Positions 1 to 10,111 of a DNA stretch of 64,000 nucleotides are shown piece by piece (the first letter of the stretch is position 1; every line of letters begins with the position of its first letter). This DNA is from Lepas anatifera (Eukaryota; Arthropoda; Thecostraca; Lepadidae). The notes below the pieces were generated by a model, which had not been told where the DNA came from, did not search any database, and was given only the letters and a program-made list of their open reading frames with translations. The DNA is taken from contig JAOTON010001713.1 of assembly GCA_034440635.1 (NCBI GenBank), positions 806,001 to 870,000 on the forward strand, given 5' to 3'. The position numbers were made by a program, and so were the translations under genes.

Positions 1-1806
1 TGCTTGCGCAGGCCCTAGGTTCTCCATTGATCGGGCCCGCTCAGAGAGGTTGTGTTTTGTTTGTTGGTGAGTTGTTTTTATTGATACTCGAGGAATTTCT
101 AACTGGACACCTTTGCTGGATCGGAACGGGTGTCCTGTTCCTTGTTTCGCGGCCATATGTGTGTTGTTGTTACTGTTTGAGCGATTTGTATTTGTTGGGG
201 ATACAAGTTTACGTTTCTTACTTTGTGTTTGATTGTTGTTGGTGATTTCACTTTGTCGTTGTTTCTGTGTCTTTTGCGGCACTGCTGCATCACTGGGAGG
301 AGGAGGCATCTGATCAGACTCCTTTGTTTTGTTTGAATCCGTGACCTCCGTACGTGTTGTAACTTTCCTAGGCTGCTGTATTTGTGCGACTGGAGTTTCG
401 AGATGTTTGCTTGTTGTGAGTTTTTTTGGGGTGGTCTCCTCCCCGACTGCGGTACTTGTGGCAGATGTCTCAGTCGCCGGGCTTTCTGTGATAGTTTGGC
501 ATGATCCTACTTCATGCATGTTTTGCGGCTCTGAGTGGCTTTGGGCTTCACTTGCTGGGGAAGTGTCGACTCTGGGGCGCTTTGTGTTGGGCGGGGAATC
601 GCTTGGCTCGTCAGCAGCTGGTGCGACTGTGGTGTTTTCGGCCGCATCAGTAGCAGTCATATCATCAGGAGCCTCGGTCTGAGTGGCGGCATGTGTCTGT
701 GCCCTGGTCAGGTCGCACTGGGTGGCCTTTTCGGCCGTTTCTTTTCCCGGCAGGGTGCTGGGTGGTCCTGTGTGTGGGATGAAGCGTCGTAGGATCTGAA
801 CCAGGCTCTGTATCGTTAGGTGAGATAGCTCATTCACTCTAGTGTTTTGTGAGATGTTTTCGATGGATGTGCTAGATCTGAGCAAGGTATCTCGGTATGA
901 AGGTGAGCCAGCTGCCGCTAGAGACCTTGGTCTCGCCGCAGCCTCCCGTGTCACTGCAGCTGGGGTGACAGGGATCGCTACTCCGGATCCCTGTGCTCTC
1001 TTCCTTAGAGCTTCTTTGGCCCGCGTTAGCTTGGGACAGGTCCTGCTCCAGGCTTCGTGGGCTTCACCACAGTTGGGACATTTCAGCTGTTTTGCCTTGC
1101 AGGCTTTCGAGCTGTGTCCCTGCTCCGAGCACCGGCCGCAGCGCTCTTTGGCTCTGCAGGTGTTTGCAAAGTGTCCAAATGACTGACATTTAAAGCACCG
1201 TATTGGGTTAGGAACGAACGGTCGGACACGGATAGATCGCCAACCAACACGTACCTTTTCAGGCAGATCGCGTCCTGCAAATGTCAGTGCAATCGTACCC
1301 GTGCCAGTTGGCTTTCCCTCTTCTCGCCTGGACATCTTTTTAACGCCTACTACGCCCTGATCTCTCATTTCCGCGAGAATCTCGTCCTCTGAGACATCCT
1401 CTAGCTCCGGAGAGGTGATGACACCTCTGCTACTGTTTTTCGTGGCGTGCGGGACAACTGTGATGGGTATGGACCTTGTGCCGTTCGCGGTTCTAACACT
1501 AAGGCGCGTAGCCTGGAGTAGCTTTGCCGCATCTGCGTCGTTGGTAAACTCAACGTCTATGTTCCCGTTGGGCCGGCAAAAAACGTCGCTCGGATTTCCG
1601 TATGCTTTGAGAGCAGCGTGAAGTTGGAAGGGGTTCAACTTGACCAACGGGTCTTCAGTCCGAATCGTCAATACGCGGGGTATTTCAACCCTGTCATCCC
1701 TCTTATCGGCGGCATCATAGGGTGAGCTGGAGCTGGTCAGTGTCGTTGCGGGGGTCGGAGTCCGTGCGGTCGATTCAATGAGTGGTTGAGCATTTAAGGA
1801 GGCCAT
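1..1806 (-). CDS. ORF1 (gag-like nucleic-acid-binding protein) of non-LTR retrotransposon, 3' end missing
   Basis: Seen: reading down from the ATG at 1806, the frame is open for 602 codons to the window edge with no stop. It begins MASLNAQPL. Three consecutive zinc knuckles are visible: CFKCQSFGHFANTC (residues ~204-217), CGRCSEQGHSSKAC (~223-236) and CPNCGEAHEAWSRTC (~243-257). Before them is a conserved block with NPFQLHAAL and PHATKNSSRGVI, also found in ORF1 of the right-hand element. The C-terminal half is low complexity, rich in Thr, Ser, Asn, Gln and Lys, with a QMPPPP patch at ~500 that lines up with AMPPPP in the other copy. Known: such ORF1 proteins bind element RNA in the retrotransposition particle. 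Inferred: the related ORF1 is ~610 codons, so this one is probably within a few codons of its end. Its intactness suggests a young insertion. Confidence 0.9.
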   Translation of the reverse strand, partial: MASLNAQPLIESTARTPTPATTLTSSSSPYDAADKRDDRVEIPRVLTIRTEDPLVKLNPFQLHAALKAYGNPSDVFCRPNGNIDVEFTNDADAAKLLQATRLSVRTANGTRSIPITVVPHATKNSSRGVITSPELEDVSEDEILAEMRDQGVVGVKKMSRREEGKPTGTGTIALTFAGRDLPEKVRVGWRSIRVRPFVPNPIRCFKCQSFGHFANTCRAKERCGRCSEQGHSSKACKAKQLKCPNCGEAHEAWSRTCPKLTRAKEALRKRAQGSGVAIPVTPAAVTREAAARPRSLAAAGSPSYRDTLLRSSTSIENISQNTRVNELSHLTIQSLVQILRRFIPHTGPPSTLPGKETAEKATQCDLTRAQTHAATQTEAPDDMTATDAAENTTVAPAADEPSDSPPNTKRPRVDTSPASEAQSHSEPQNMHEVGSCQTITESPATETSATSTAVGEETTPKKLTTSKHLETPVAQIQQPRKVTTRTEVTDSNKTKESDQMPPPPSDAAVPQKTQKQRQSEITNNNQTQSKKRKLVSPTNTNRSNSNNNTHMAAKQGTGHPFRSSKGVQLEIPRVSIKTTHQQTKHNLSERARSMENLGPAQA

Positions 1807-2827
1807 GACAGATCAGTTTACCTTCGGCCCCCCGGGTTACCAGCTGTCAATAGCTGGGCCCGGGGGGCTGGTACAGTGCCTACGGGGGCAGGTGTGCCCG
1901 TCTCAGAGGGGCGAGAGATACTCACGCAACCCCTCCGATCAGAACGCACCCACCCCCTTGACGCCATCAGCCCAGTGGGCCGGCAGGGCCATGAGTCGGG
2001 ACGAAGCAAAACGCGGCAGCCCTCACGCAGCGGAGACTGCGGTCAACCAGGCGCGCACAAAAAGTCGGGGTCTCGAAAAACGACGGTTTCCGAAACCCCG
2101 GCCCGCGTCGCGCCCGGCAAGAGCTATCACAGTCCCCACCGCGAAGGGCGCCGCGCCGCACGCCCGAAACATAATCCCCCCTGCTCAGCTGGACCGAGCG
2201 ACAGTGCCCGTAGACACTGCCGCGTAGCTAGGCCGCCCGCGGCAGCCTACGGACGGCTTACCCTCGGTTGGATCGAGATATCTGGGCCAAAGGGGGCGTG
2301 TTGGAGCCCTCGGGACTGACCCGCCTGAGGGGGACCTCAACCCCCCAGGATCCCGTCAACCTCGTCGCCGGGGCTCGAGATAGGCCTCGAGTGGGCGCCT
2401 TACACCCATAAAATGCCGAAGAAGGCAAATAACTGTGGGACCAATAACTGAAGCATAAAAAGAGGAAAGGAACTAAAAATAATCAACAAAATAAGAAAAC
2501 AAAAACAAACAGGAGCTACATACTGGGAGGTGCAGGACAGATCTGACCCGATCCAATACGGTTACCGACCAGGTAACAAAGGGCCCGTAAGGCAATCATC
2601 AGCATCGCCGCGGACCTCATCACCAGAGCCACCGACGACAGACGCCGACTCTAACCGAAGGAAGTCGGAAGAGGCGGCGGCCGTCGGAGGGCTAGAAAAG
2701 ATGTATCCGCGGCGATGCGACAAAGTGCCTCCCAGGGCTGACTGGGGCCCCGGGCGCGTCACACCCCGTTGCTCCAATCTTTACTTGCCGGACGAATCCG
2801 GCAAATGAAGATCGGTCCCCTGAGGGG
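1807..2827 (-). other. 5' leader (UTR and probable internal promoter) of the left non-LTR element
   Basis: About 1 kb between the inferred 5' end and the ORF1 ATG. It is mostly GC-rich, with an AT-rich interval around 2400-2530. No long open frame fits a protein on the minus strand. I infer that it holds the internal promoter such elements carry, but no promoter motif is certain. It is far longer than the ~59-nt leader of the right-hand element. Confidence 0.6.
2774..2815 (-). other. Nested RNA hairpin with UUCG tetraloop at element 5' end
   Basis: The inner stem TTGCCGGA/TCCGGCAA (2785-2792 with 2797-2804) encloses CGAA on the + strand, which is UUCG in minus-strand RNA. An outer 8-bp stem pairs 2774-2781 with 2808-2815, with one G-U wobble in the RNA. 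A third small hairpin, CCCC-TGA-GGGG, lies at 2817-2827, exactly at the inferred end of the element. I tried to fit an HDV-type double-pseudoknot ribozyme and could not. Confidence 0.6.
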
Positions 2828-3659
2828 AATGCCATCAATTAGGATTAGCAGATGCTATTCTGCTTTTACTCGCAAAAATTTGAGCGAAATCGGTCTATTG
2901 GCTCCCGAGATAGCCTCCATGACCATAAGTTCTAATGCGCATGCGCACTGACCTTTGTTGTTACCAAGGCTGACAAAACATTCATGCTAACTTTAAGCAC
3001 GTTGGCTTTCCCTCTGTTCATGTCCTCCTCTGAAATATCCTCGCCTTTCAGGCTTATATTCATAATTTCTGCTGCGCATGCGCAGAGCAGTGCAGCTTCA
3101 AAGACATTGTTGACTTACATTTCGTGATATTCTTCTGTTCACAAAATTTCAAGAAAATCGACCCGTAGGTTGCCGAGATAGCCTCTGTTACCATTAGTTC
3201 CAGTGCGCATGCGCAGTGACCTTTTGTTGACCTGAATACCATATTCGAAATCTGCATGGTCGATTGCCTCTCATTAATATTGTTCGGTAATTTGGTACGG
3301 AGTGCAACGAAATCTTCAATCTTTCATATGCTTATATACATACATGGTGGCTATTCAAATGGTGGTATTTACAATAGGCGGAGCTAGGGGCTGAACTCCC
3401 CCCCAATGTCAGAATATCTATGGTTAATACAAACACAGAAGCTGTTCCGAGGCAATGGCGGGGAAGGCTCCAGTCCCGTACCAGCCCCCCATCCTCACTG
3501 CTCCCCCGTCCGAAATGTTTCCCATGAGCTATCTCAGCACGCCTCTGGACCCTGCTACCGTTCCCTAGATACCTGAGGGCATCACTGCTCACTTCCTCGG
3601 ATCTCTAAACACGCCTCGGCACCCTCTGCCCTCTAGTCAGGTTCCCGTCCGCCCCGACC
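2828..3659 (+). repeat. B and C modules (copy 1)
   Basis: B (2828-3300) holds two related subunits ~267 bp apart, each with GAGATAGCCTC followed by a GCGCATGCGC palindrome and TGACC. C (3300-3659) carries the GGCGGAGCTAGGGGCTGAAC segment. Copies occur at 19905-21834 and, inverted, at 46265-47285. No gene seen. Confidence 0.75.
2936..3215. promoter_or_regulatory. Three perfect TGCGCATGCGCA palindromes (NRF-1/Ewg-type motif)
   Basis: Perfect 12-bp palindromes lie at 2936-2947, 3073-3084 and 3204-3215. The same motif recurs at 20189-20200, 20326-20337 and 21369-21380 and in the inverted copy around 46710-46985. The sequence matches the known consensus for NRF-1 and its fly homologue Ewg. Binding is not shown. 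Confidence 0.5.
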
Positions 3660-5205
3660 GGCTAGCCACCCGCTGTATGCACTCGGATAAAAATTTTATG
3701 CCTTTCTTGCACGTATTTACCAGCTGCAGCCTACTGCCGCAGCACAGAAGGTCCATGCAAGAAGAGCAGAATGACGTCACTACTGCTGCGGGAAAAACGG
3801 GACCGAAGTATTTTGCCCCTCAGTGGCTAACTAGTTGTCGGAGCGTCATGAAACAAAAACGGCAGAGCTCATAATTTCCCATACTAAAAGTTTAGAAAGA
3901 GCCATATATCTCAGTTGAGTATAAAGGCACTTTATTACGTGATGAACCTATTACCACCTATGAAAACCGCATCAAATTCAGTCTTTATCATCATATAGCT
4001 CAAAACCTATGGGAGACCCACGGGTATGGTCAGGCAGACGGTTGTAGAACTTGAGCCGGGCTTTTTTTGGTACCAATTTCGAAAAGAAAATTTGGAAATA
4101 TGTGGTCCTAAATTCTCAAAAAAACAAAAAAATATTGTATTTTTTGCAGAAAAATATTTCCCATTAACTCAAAAATTTGCATTTAGAATATGTTGTTGTA
4201 ATGACGAAACCCATCTCAACAAAGAAAACTGCGTTAAAAAATGTCCAGAATTTTTTTAGTTATATGGTTATATGGTTTTTTAGTTATAAAGTTATATGGT
4301 TTTAAAGTTTTAGGCCATAATTGCAATGTTTTGGAAAAAGGGCCAAAACTGACCTTCAAAATTATGCTTTTGGTTCAGTTTAGTGTCTATGCAGTAACGC
4401 ACAGTCCATTCTGTCTGTAAAAATCCAGTTTGGAACACCTAGCATCATATCTTCAGATATTTCGAACGTATAACTTTGGTAATGCATTTCACTACAAGTT
4501 GGAGGTAAAAGTTTCAAAAAATCATTTTGGAAGTACAAATTTGGATTTTTTGCTTCAAACTTTGAACAACAACTGGTAATTGATTGTGTGTAAAAGAGTG
4601 TAAGTTTGAGAGCTGTAGACTAAAACTAGAAAAATAGAAAAATAAAAGTTAATAAAAATATAATCCAAAATTTTGGAAATTTTTTTGCAAAATTCGAAAA
4701 TCTGCAGCCGTCGGGATTTTTTAGGGGTTCCTACCTTTCATCCCTGCAAGTTTCAAGTATCTGATACCAGTCCTCAGAACAGACAACAACTACTACTACC
4801 TCGGCCTGCGGCCTCGGCAGGTGCCGCTCCGGCGCAGGAGAAGCCGGTGACAATGTACGTTAGCCAAACAGTTCGATTGACAGGCGAGTGTTTTCAGCAG
4901 TTTAATACTTATAACAACGCAATGTTTGAGTCTTAGGTTTTGTGTTCTCATTATGGCTCCATCTAATCCCCTGTCTAGGCCCATGTTTTCCTAAATTAAC
5001 ATGTATCTGCATACTGCACCACGCTTGCCCTCTGTTCATGCCATCACATAAATAAACACACGTATAATGTTTGTTTTGTTAAGCAAAGACTAAGCACGAC
5101 CAGAAGAAAGGCGATGCAATATAAAATGTGACGGGTTTTCCGACAGTATTTCACCTATACCTGCAGATTTTAACCCAATTCAGCCCATTTGTTACCGAGT
5201 TATGC
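3660..5205 (+). repeat. A3-T composite module (copy 1)
   Basis: A3 is the AT-rich ~1.1 kb version (3660-4790). It ends in ATCTGATACCAGTCCTCAGA and an ACAAC/TAC run. T starts at ~4799 with CCTCGGCCTGCGG and ends at GTTACCGAGTTATG, where the satellite begins. Short open frames exist on both strands but are shared between copies only because the copies are young. No gene is supported. Confidence 0.8.
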
Positions 5206-7042
5206 CCCAGCTCGAGACCTCAGCCCCACCACCGAACTGATGTCCTGGATCCGCCTATGCTCGAGCTCTTTAGCCCCACCCCGTACTGATGTCCTGGATC
5301 CGCCTATGCTCAGGCTCCTTACCCCAACCCCTTACTGATTTCCTGGATCTGCCTATGCTCGAACTCCGTAGCCCCACCTCTGTAATGCCCTGGATCCGCC
5401 TATGCTCGAACTCCATAGCCCCTACCCCCTACTGATGTCCAGGATCCGCTTATGCGCGAGCCAACTAGCCCCACCCCCATACTGATTTCCTGGATCCGCC
5501 TATGCTCGATTTCCTTAGCACCACCCCGTACTGATGTCCTGGATCCGCTTATGCTCGAACTCCTTAACCCCACCCCTGTACTGATGTCCTGGATCCGTCT
5601 ATGCTCGATTTCCTTAGCCCCACCCCCCGTACTGATGTCCTGGATCGGCCTATGCTCCATCTCCTTAGCCCCACCCCCGTACTGATGTCCTGGATCCGCC
5701 TTTACTCGAGCTCCGGAGCCCCACCCCTGCACTGATGTCCTGGATCCGCCTATGCTCGAGCTCCTTAGCCCCACCCCCGAACTGATAACATGGATCCGCC
5801 TATGCTCGAGCTCCTTAGCCCCACCCTCATTCTGATGTCCTGGATCCGCCTATTCTCTATCTCCCTAGGCCCACCCTCGTACTGATGTCCTGGATCCGCC
5901 TATGCTCGAACTCTTTAGCCCCTACCCCCGTGCTGATGTCCTGGATCCGCTTATGCTCGAGCTCCTAAGCCCCACCCCCTTACTGATGTCCTGGATCCGC
6001 CTATGCTCGAACTCCGTAGCCCCACCTCCGTACTTTCATGGATCCGCCTATGCTCGAGCTACCTAGCCCCATCTCCGTACTGATGTCCTGGATCAGCCTA
6101 TGCTCGAGCTGCTTAGCCCCACCCCGTACTGATGTCCTGGATCCGCCTATGCTCGAGCTTCTTAGCCCCACCCCCGGACTGATGTCCTGGATCCGCCTAT
6201 GAGCGAGCTCCTTAGGCCCATCCCTGTACTGATGACCTGGATCCGCCTATGCTCGAGCTCCTTAGCCCCACCCCCGTACTGATGTCCTGGATCCGCATAT
6301 GTTCGAGCTCCTTAGCCCCATCCCCGAACTGATGTCCTGGATCCGCCTATGCTCAAACTCCTCAGGCCCATCCCCGTACTAATGTCCTGGATCCGCCTAT
6401 GCTCGAGCTCCTTAGCCCCACGCACTTACTGATGTCCTGGTTCCGCCTATGTTCGAACTCCGTAGCCCCACCTCCGTACTGTCCTGGATCCGCCTATGCT
6501 CAAGCTCCTTAGCCCCATTGCCGTACTGATGTCCTGGATCCGCCCATGCTTGAGGTCCCGAGGTCCAACCCCGTACTGATGTCCTGGATCCGCCTATGAT
6601 CGAGCTCCTTAGCCCCACCCCCGTACTGATGTCCTGGGTCCGCCTATGCTCGAGCTCCTTAGCCCTACCCCTACTGATGTCCTGGATCCGCCTATGCTCG
6701 AGCTCCTTAGCCCCACCCCCTTACTGATGTCCTGGATCCGCCTATGCTCGAGCTCCTTAGCCCCACTCCCTTACTGATGTCCTGGATCCGCCTATGCTCA
6801 AACTCCGTAGCCCCACCTCCGTACTGTCTTGGATCCGCCTATGCTCGAGGTCCTTAGCCCACCCCCGTACGGATGTCCTGGATCTGCCTATGCTCGAGCT
6901 CCTTAGCCCCACCCCGTACTGATGTCCTGGATCCGCTTATGCTCGAGCTCCCTCGCCCCACTCCGGTACTGATGTCTTGGATCTGCCTATGCTCCAGCTC
7001 CTTAGTCCCACCCCCCATACTAATGGCCTCGATCCGCCACTG
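5206..7042 (+). repeat. 50-bp satellite array S1 (C-rich strand on +)
   Basis: About 36 head-to-tail monomers built on GGATCCGCCTATGCTCGAG plus a CCCCACCCCCGTACTGATG half. Many monomers keep BamHI, XhoI and SacI sites. The array ends in CTCGATCCGCCACTG at 7042, which on the other strand is a degenerate CAGTGGCGGATC terminus. Open frames across the array are an artefact of the repeat. Confidence 0.97.
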
Positions 7043-7214
7043 CTTATACAGTTGATTTAAGCAGGCAGTGCAAGGAGTCACGTGTCATGGTATGAGCACA
7101 AAGAGGTTTATTCGGCTGGGAAAGAAATTGTGTGCAACGGTGGATCCTTTAACCAGTGTTACCTATGGTTAGAGAATGCATTATCTAGCGGGTAGACAGA
7201 TAGATAGATGTTAA
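7043..7214 (+). repeat. Array-end linker (copy 1)
   Basis: A ~165-bp module starting CTTATACAG, containing GGAGTCACGTGTCATGG, and ending in a GATA/GACA run and GATGTTAA. The terminal TTAA (7211-7214) is the target of the MITE that follows. Other copies are at 12451, 25261, 32120 and, inverted, up to 49401. Confidence 0.85.
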
Positions 7215-8244
7215 CCCTCGCCCCACCGGGGGCGGCCATCGATGGCCCCCCTAAGGTTTTTCCGGAATAGCAGAAAAACGACGAGGCGCAGCACCGCGGT
7301 TGAGGGCTCTACCTCTCACTGCATCATTTTCCCATCAACCCTAAAATTTTTTACCCCGGGTCACCCAAGGTCAGGTCACCAGACGAGGTCAACCAAGGTC
7401 ACCTCACTTCACCTTTAGAGCTCTGTAAGAGCTACATTTCAAAGTCGATCGATTTGAAACTTCCTACACTTTATGACCCCTCCAGGGTCTACAAGGTGTA
7501 TATCCGGGATTTTTCGATTTTGTGCCCTGAGGTCAGGTCACGAGGCGACCTCTCCCATTGGAAAAGCATGGGAAAAAGCTATTTCATGATATAAAAGCCA
7601 CAAAAATAATTGCAAATACTCAGACTGCTCACAACAACGTTTTTGGACACCCTTTCACGGATCCCAGGGGTCATATTTGCTCTTTGACTTTTCCAAGGTC
7701 ATCCAAGGTCACCAGAGGTCAAAAACAGTATTTTGACAATAACTTTTGACCTAATTGAGCTAGAGCGGTGAAACAAACACCATCGTGTTTGTCTTGTCAC
7801 TGGCTTTCATTTGATATACGGCAAGGTCACTTTTTGACCTTTCGTGACCTCAGGTCATGTTAGGTCACGAGGTGACCTCTAGCGGTCAAACCACTGGCGG
7901 GAGGTCTTTACGTTCCACATAGAGGAAAAAGTACTGGCAATTTGCTATCAAATGTACTTTACCAGGCCTCAATAGCTCTAATGACATAAGAGTTATGCCC
8001 AGTTTGCTTAATCATTGCATATTTGAGTGAAAATAGCCGATCATGACCTAATTTGACCTCTGGAGGTCAAACCATTGACCTAAGCACTAAAACATGCGAA
8101 GTAATTTCTTACTGAATTCACGCGAGCTTTCTATTGCACTTTGCAGATTTGCGCTAACGCCCATATTTTCGGAGTTAGAGGGGGGGCCATCGATGGCCCT
8201 CCCGGTGGGGCGAAGGTGGCGCCGGACCCCCGGTGGGGCGCGGG
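7215..8244. mobile_element. piggyBac-type MITE (1030 bp, TTAA target duplication)
   Basis: It is flanked by TTAA at 7211-7214 and 8245-8248. The terminal inverted repeats are CCCTCGCCCCACCGGGGG (7215-7232) and, on the minus strand from 8244, CCCGCGCCCCACCGGGGG, one mismatch in 18. A ClaI-centred palindrome GGCCATCGATGGCC lies near each end (7234-7247 and 8185-8198). The copy at 12618 reads straight through GATGTTAAACTTTT, so the empty site is present in the window. TTAA duplication with CCC ends is the piggyBac superfamily signature. There is no transposase frame inside, so it is non-autonomous. Confidence 0.93.
7368..8081. promoter_or_regulatory. Dense cluster of AGGTCA / TGACCT hexamers inside the MITE
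   Basis: I count about 20 AGGTCA or TGACCT hexamers in ~714 bp, in both directions, several 1-10 bp apart (for example AAGGTCAGGTCACC). AGGTCA is the classical nuclear-receptor half-site. The cluster is confined to the MITE interior. Function is inferred only. Confidence 0.55.
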
Positions 8245-8248
8245 TTAA

Positions 8249-8735
8249 ACTTTTATTGGACGGAAACAATATGACAGGTATAACAAAGAGATTGACGCAA
8301 AAGCCCGAAGGCTTAAGTGGTGGGGCCTTTCTTATCTCTCTCATAAAACACATCACTTTTACCGGACGTATCACACACATACACAGTAAGATTTGGACAC
8401 ACGTAAAGAAACAAAACACAACAAACCAAACAAGAAAACCAGTTCCTGACCACCATTTTGTTTTTTATTCGTCGCAAGTCGCCACAGCGCGCAGGACCCT
8501 ACCGCACGGCCGCCACCCGGCCGTCCGACTGATATGAATATCTAATAGACAACGCGCCCGCCGCACGAGTAGAGGAGCCGAAACGAGACAGACTACCCTG
8601 CCACCACTGGGCATTCGCGCTGGTCTATAGCATGCGTACATAGCTATGGTATCTGTCTCGCATAGCAGCTACCAGTGCGCCGCCCGCAGCGACGATACGG
8701 CCGAACGGCGGGGTGAGGTTTCGAGCTGGAAACAT
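8249..8735 (+). repeat. G module (copy 1), GC-rich
   Basis: Runs from ACTTTTATTGGACGG to the GAGGTTTCGAGC block. On the minus strand it ends in CCAATAAAAG followed by an ATCT run, which looks like a retroposon 3' end with a polyadenylation signal. A ~93-codon frame on + recurs in five copies, but its differences are almost all amino-acid-changing, so I do not call it a gene. Confidence 0.75.
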
Positions 8736-10111
8736 ACTAACATGATGTATTACATTTAAATAAAGGTTGACTGGTGTTGCAATGATATGCAACCTGTTGC
8801 AATGGCAAGATATGTCTCTTACCTAGCTGCATGCAAAATTTCATTTCCCTGCAATGACTCTAACCACCCTAAACCCCGGTGTGAAGCAAAAATGAACCGA
8901 TGAAATTACCACTTTGAAATGTATTTTACGACTTATAGCTCGGACGCCGTAAGAGATAAGTGGGAGGTATGAGTGAGAAAAATGACGGCACCGAAGTTTG
9001 CTATTCAGCCGTGTTAAGTTCAATACCCTAGCAATCATGTTCTGAAAACCAGGGGGCTGAGAATAAAAAGTTTCAAAACTTATAATTTATTTTTGCCTAT
9101 AAAATAAAAAGTTTCAGTCTCAAAGTTTTTATCTCTAAATATATAATAAGGGAGTCTATTCGCTTTTATTATCTCAAATGGAAACTAAATTTTATTCATT
9201 AGATCCGAAGATATAAGGGTTTGAATGATGTTTTGGGAAATACAGACCTTCACAGAATAGGCCAAAAAGGACCCTCAAATTTCCGTTTTCATTTTGTTTT
9301 TGTGTTTGTGCAGAACTGCACAAACAGGCCTATAAGTGGATATTTGACTCAGAACCTGAACTGCCGTAGCTTCAGATATTTCGAGCCTATAGTTTAGACC
9401 ATGAGTTTTATCTCAAATTTAGGGTGCAAAGTTTAAAATTTAATTTAGAGACTTAAATCTAAAGTTTTTTCTTTCCAAACAAATTTTCCTGATGTAAAAG
9501 GGTGCAAAATTGAAGAGTCTAGATGAATTAGCAAAAAATAGAAAAATAAAAGTAAAAAATCACATAATGCAAAATTCTAAGTAAAATTTTGAAAATTTTG
9601 GAAATTGACAACCGTGGTGCTTATTCATTTGGAAGTGCCTTCTATCCAGAAAAGTTTTAGGTCTCTGATACCAGCGCTCAGAACAGACAACAACAACAAC
9701 ATACCTCGGCCTGCGGCCTTGGCAGGTGCCGCTCCGGCGCAGGAGAAGCCGGTGACAATGTACGTTAGCCAAACAGTTCGATTGACAGGCGAGTGTTTTC
9801 AGCAGTTTGATACTTATAACAACGCAATGTTTGAGTTTTAGGTTTTGTGTTCTCATTATGGCTCCATTTAATTCCCTGTCTAGGCCCATGTTTTCCTAAA
9901 TTAGCATGTATCTGCATACCGCACCACGCTTGCCCTCTGTTTATGTCATCACATAAATAAACACACGTATAATGTTTGTTTTGTTAAGCAAAGACTAAGC
10001 ATGACCAGAAGAAAGGCGATGCAATATAAAATATGACGGGTTTCCCGACAGTATTTCACCTATACCTGCAGATTTTGACCCAATTCAGCCTATTTGTTAC
10101 CGAGTTATGTC
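8736..10111 (+). repeat. A-T composite module (copy 2)
   Basis: A covers 8736-9690, then a short CAA run, then T from 9704. The next tandem unit repeats it 4374-4386 bp downstream with few substitutions. The 65-codon frame at 8841-9038 (minus) is the A-module segment discussed in the findings. Confidence 0.85.

Larger units (their letters stand above)
1..2827 (-). mobile_element. Non-LTR retrotransposon (I/Jockey-like), 5' portion, cut by window edge
   Basis: The element is on the minus strand: a ~1.0 kb GC-rich 5' leader (2827 to 1807) followed by ORF1 (1806 to the left edge). ORF2 would lie outside the window. The right boundary is set by comparison: from 2828 the sequence matches the B module also found near 20086, while everything left of it is unrelated to that copy. 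The target-site duplication cannot be checked because the 3' end is missing. The family is related to, but clearly distinct from, the element at 54899-60739. Confidence 0.85.

Noticed and set aside
329..1621. Several + strand frames of 60-117 codons at the left end.
   Set aside because: They are antisense shadows of the zinc-knuckle ORF1 on the minus strand.
2774..2827. HDV-like self-cleaving ribozyme at the LINE 5' end.
   Set aside because: Only one hairpin lies inside the outer stem. No P1/P3 double-pseudoknot arrangement could be fitted.
5400..5774. Long open frames of repeating PMLELLSPTPVLMSWIRLCS type on both strands through all satellite arrays.
   Set aside because: A 50-bp repeat without stops is open by construction. 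The three frames rotate every monomer, and the peptide changes with every indel.
5206..7042. CRISPR array.
   Set aside because: The repeats are contiguous 50-bp monomers without unique spacers, in a eukaryotic transposon context.
9605..9841. A 78-codon frame in the T module (ending QTVRLTGECFQQFDTYNNAM) and an antisense frame with RRSGTCRGRRPR.
   Set aside because: Both strands are open in several near-identical copies, the start lies in the AT-rich module across a CAA run of variable length, and diverged T copies break it.
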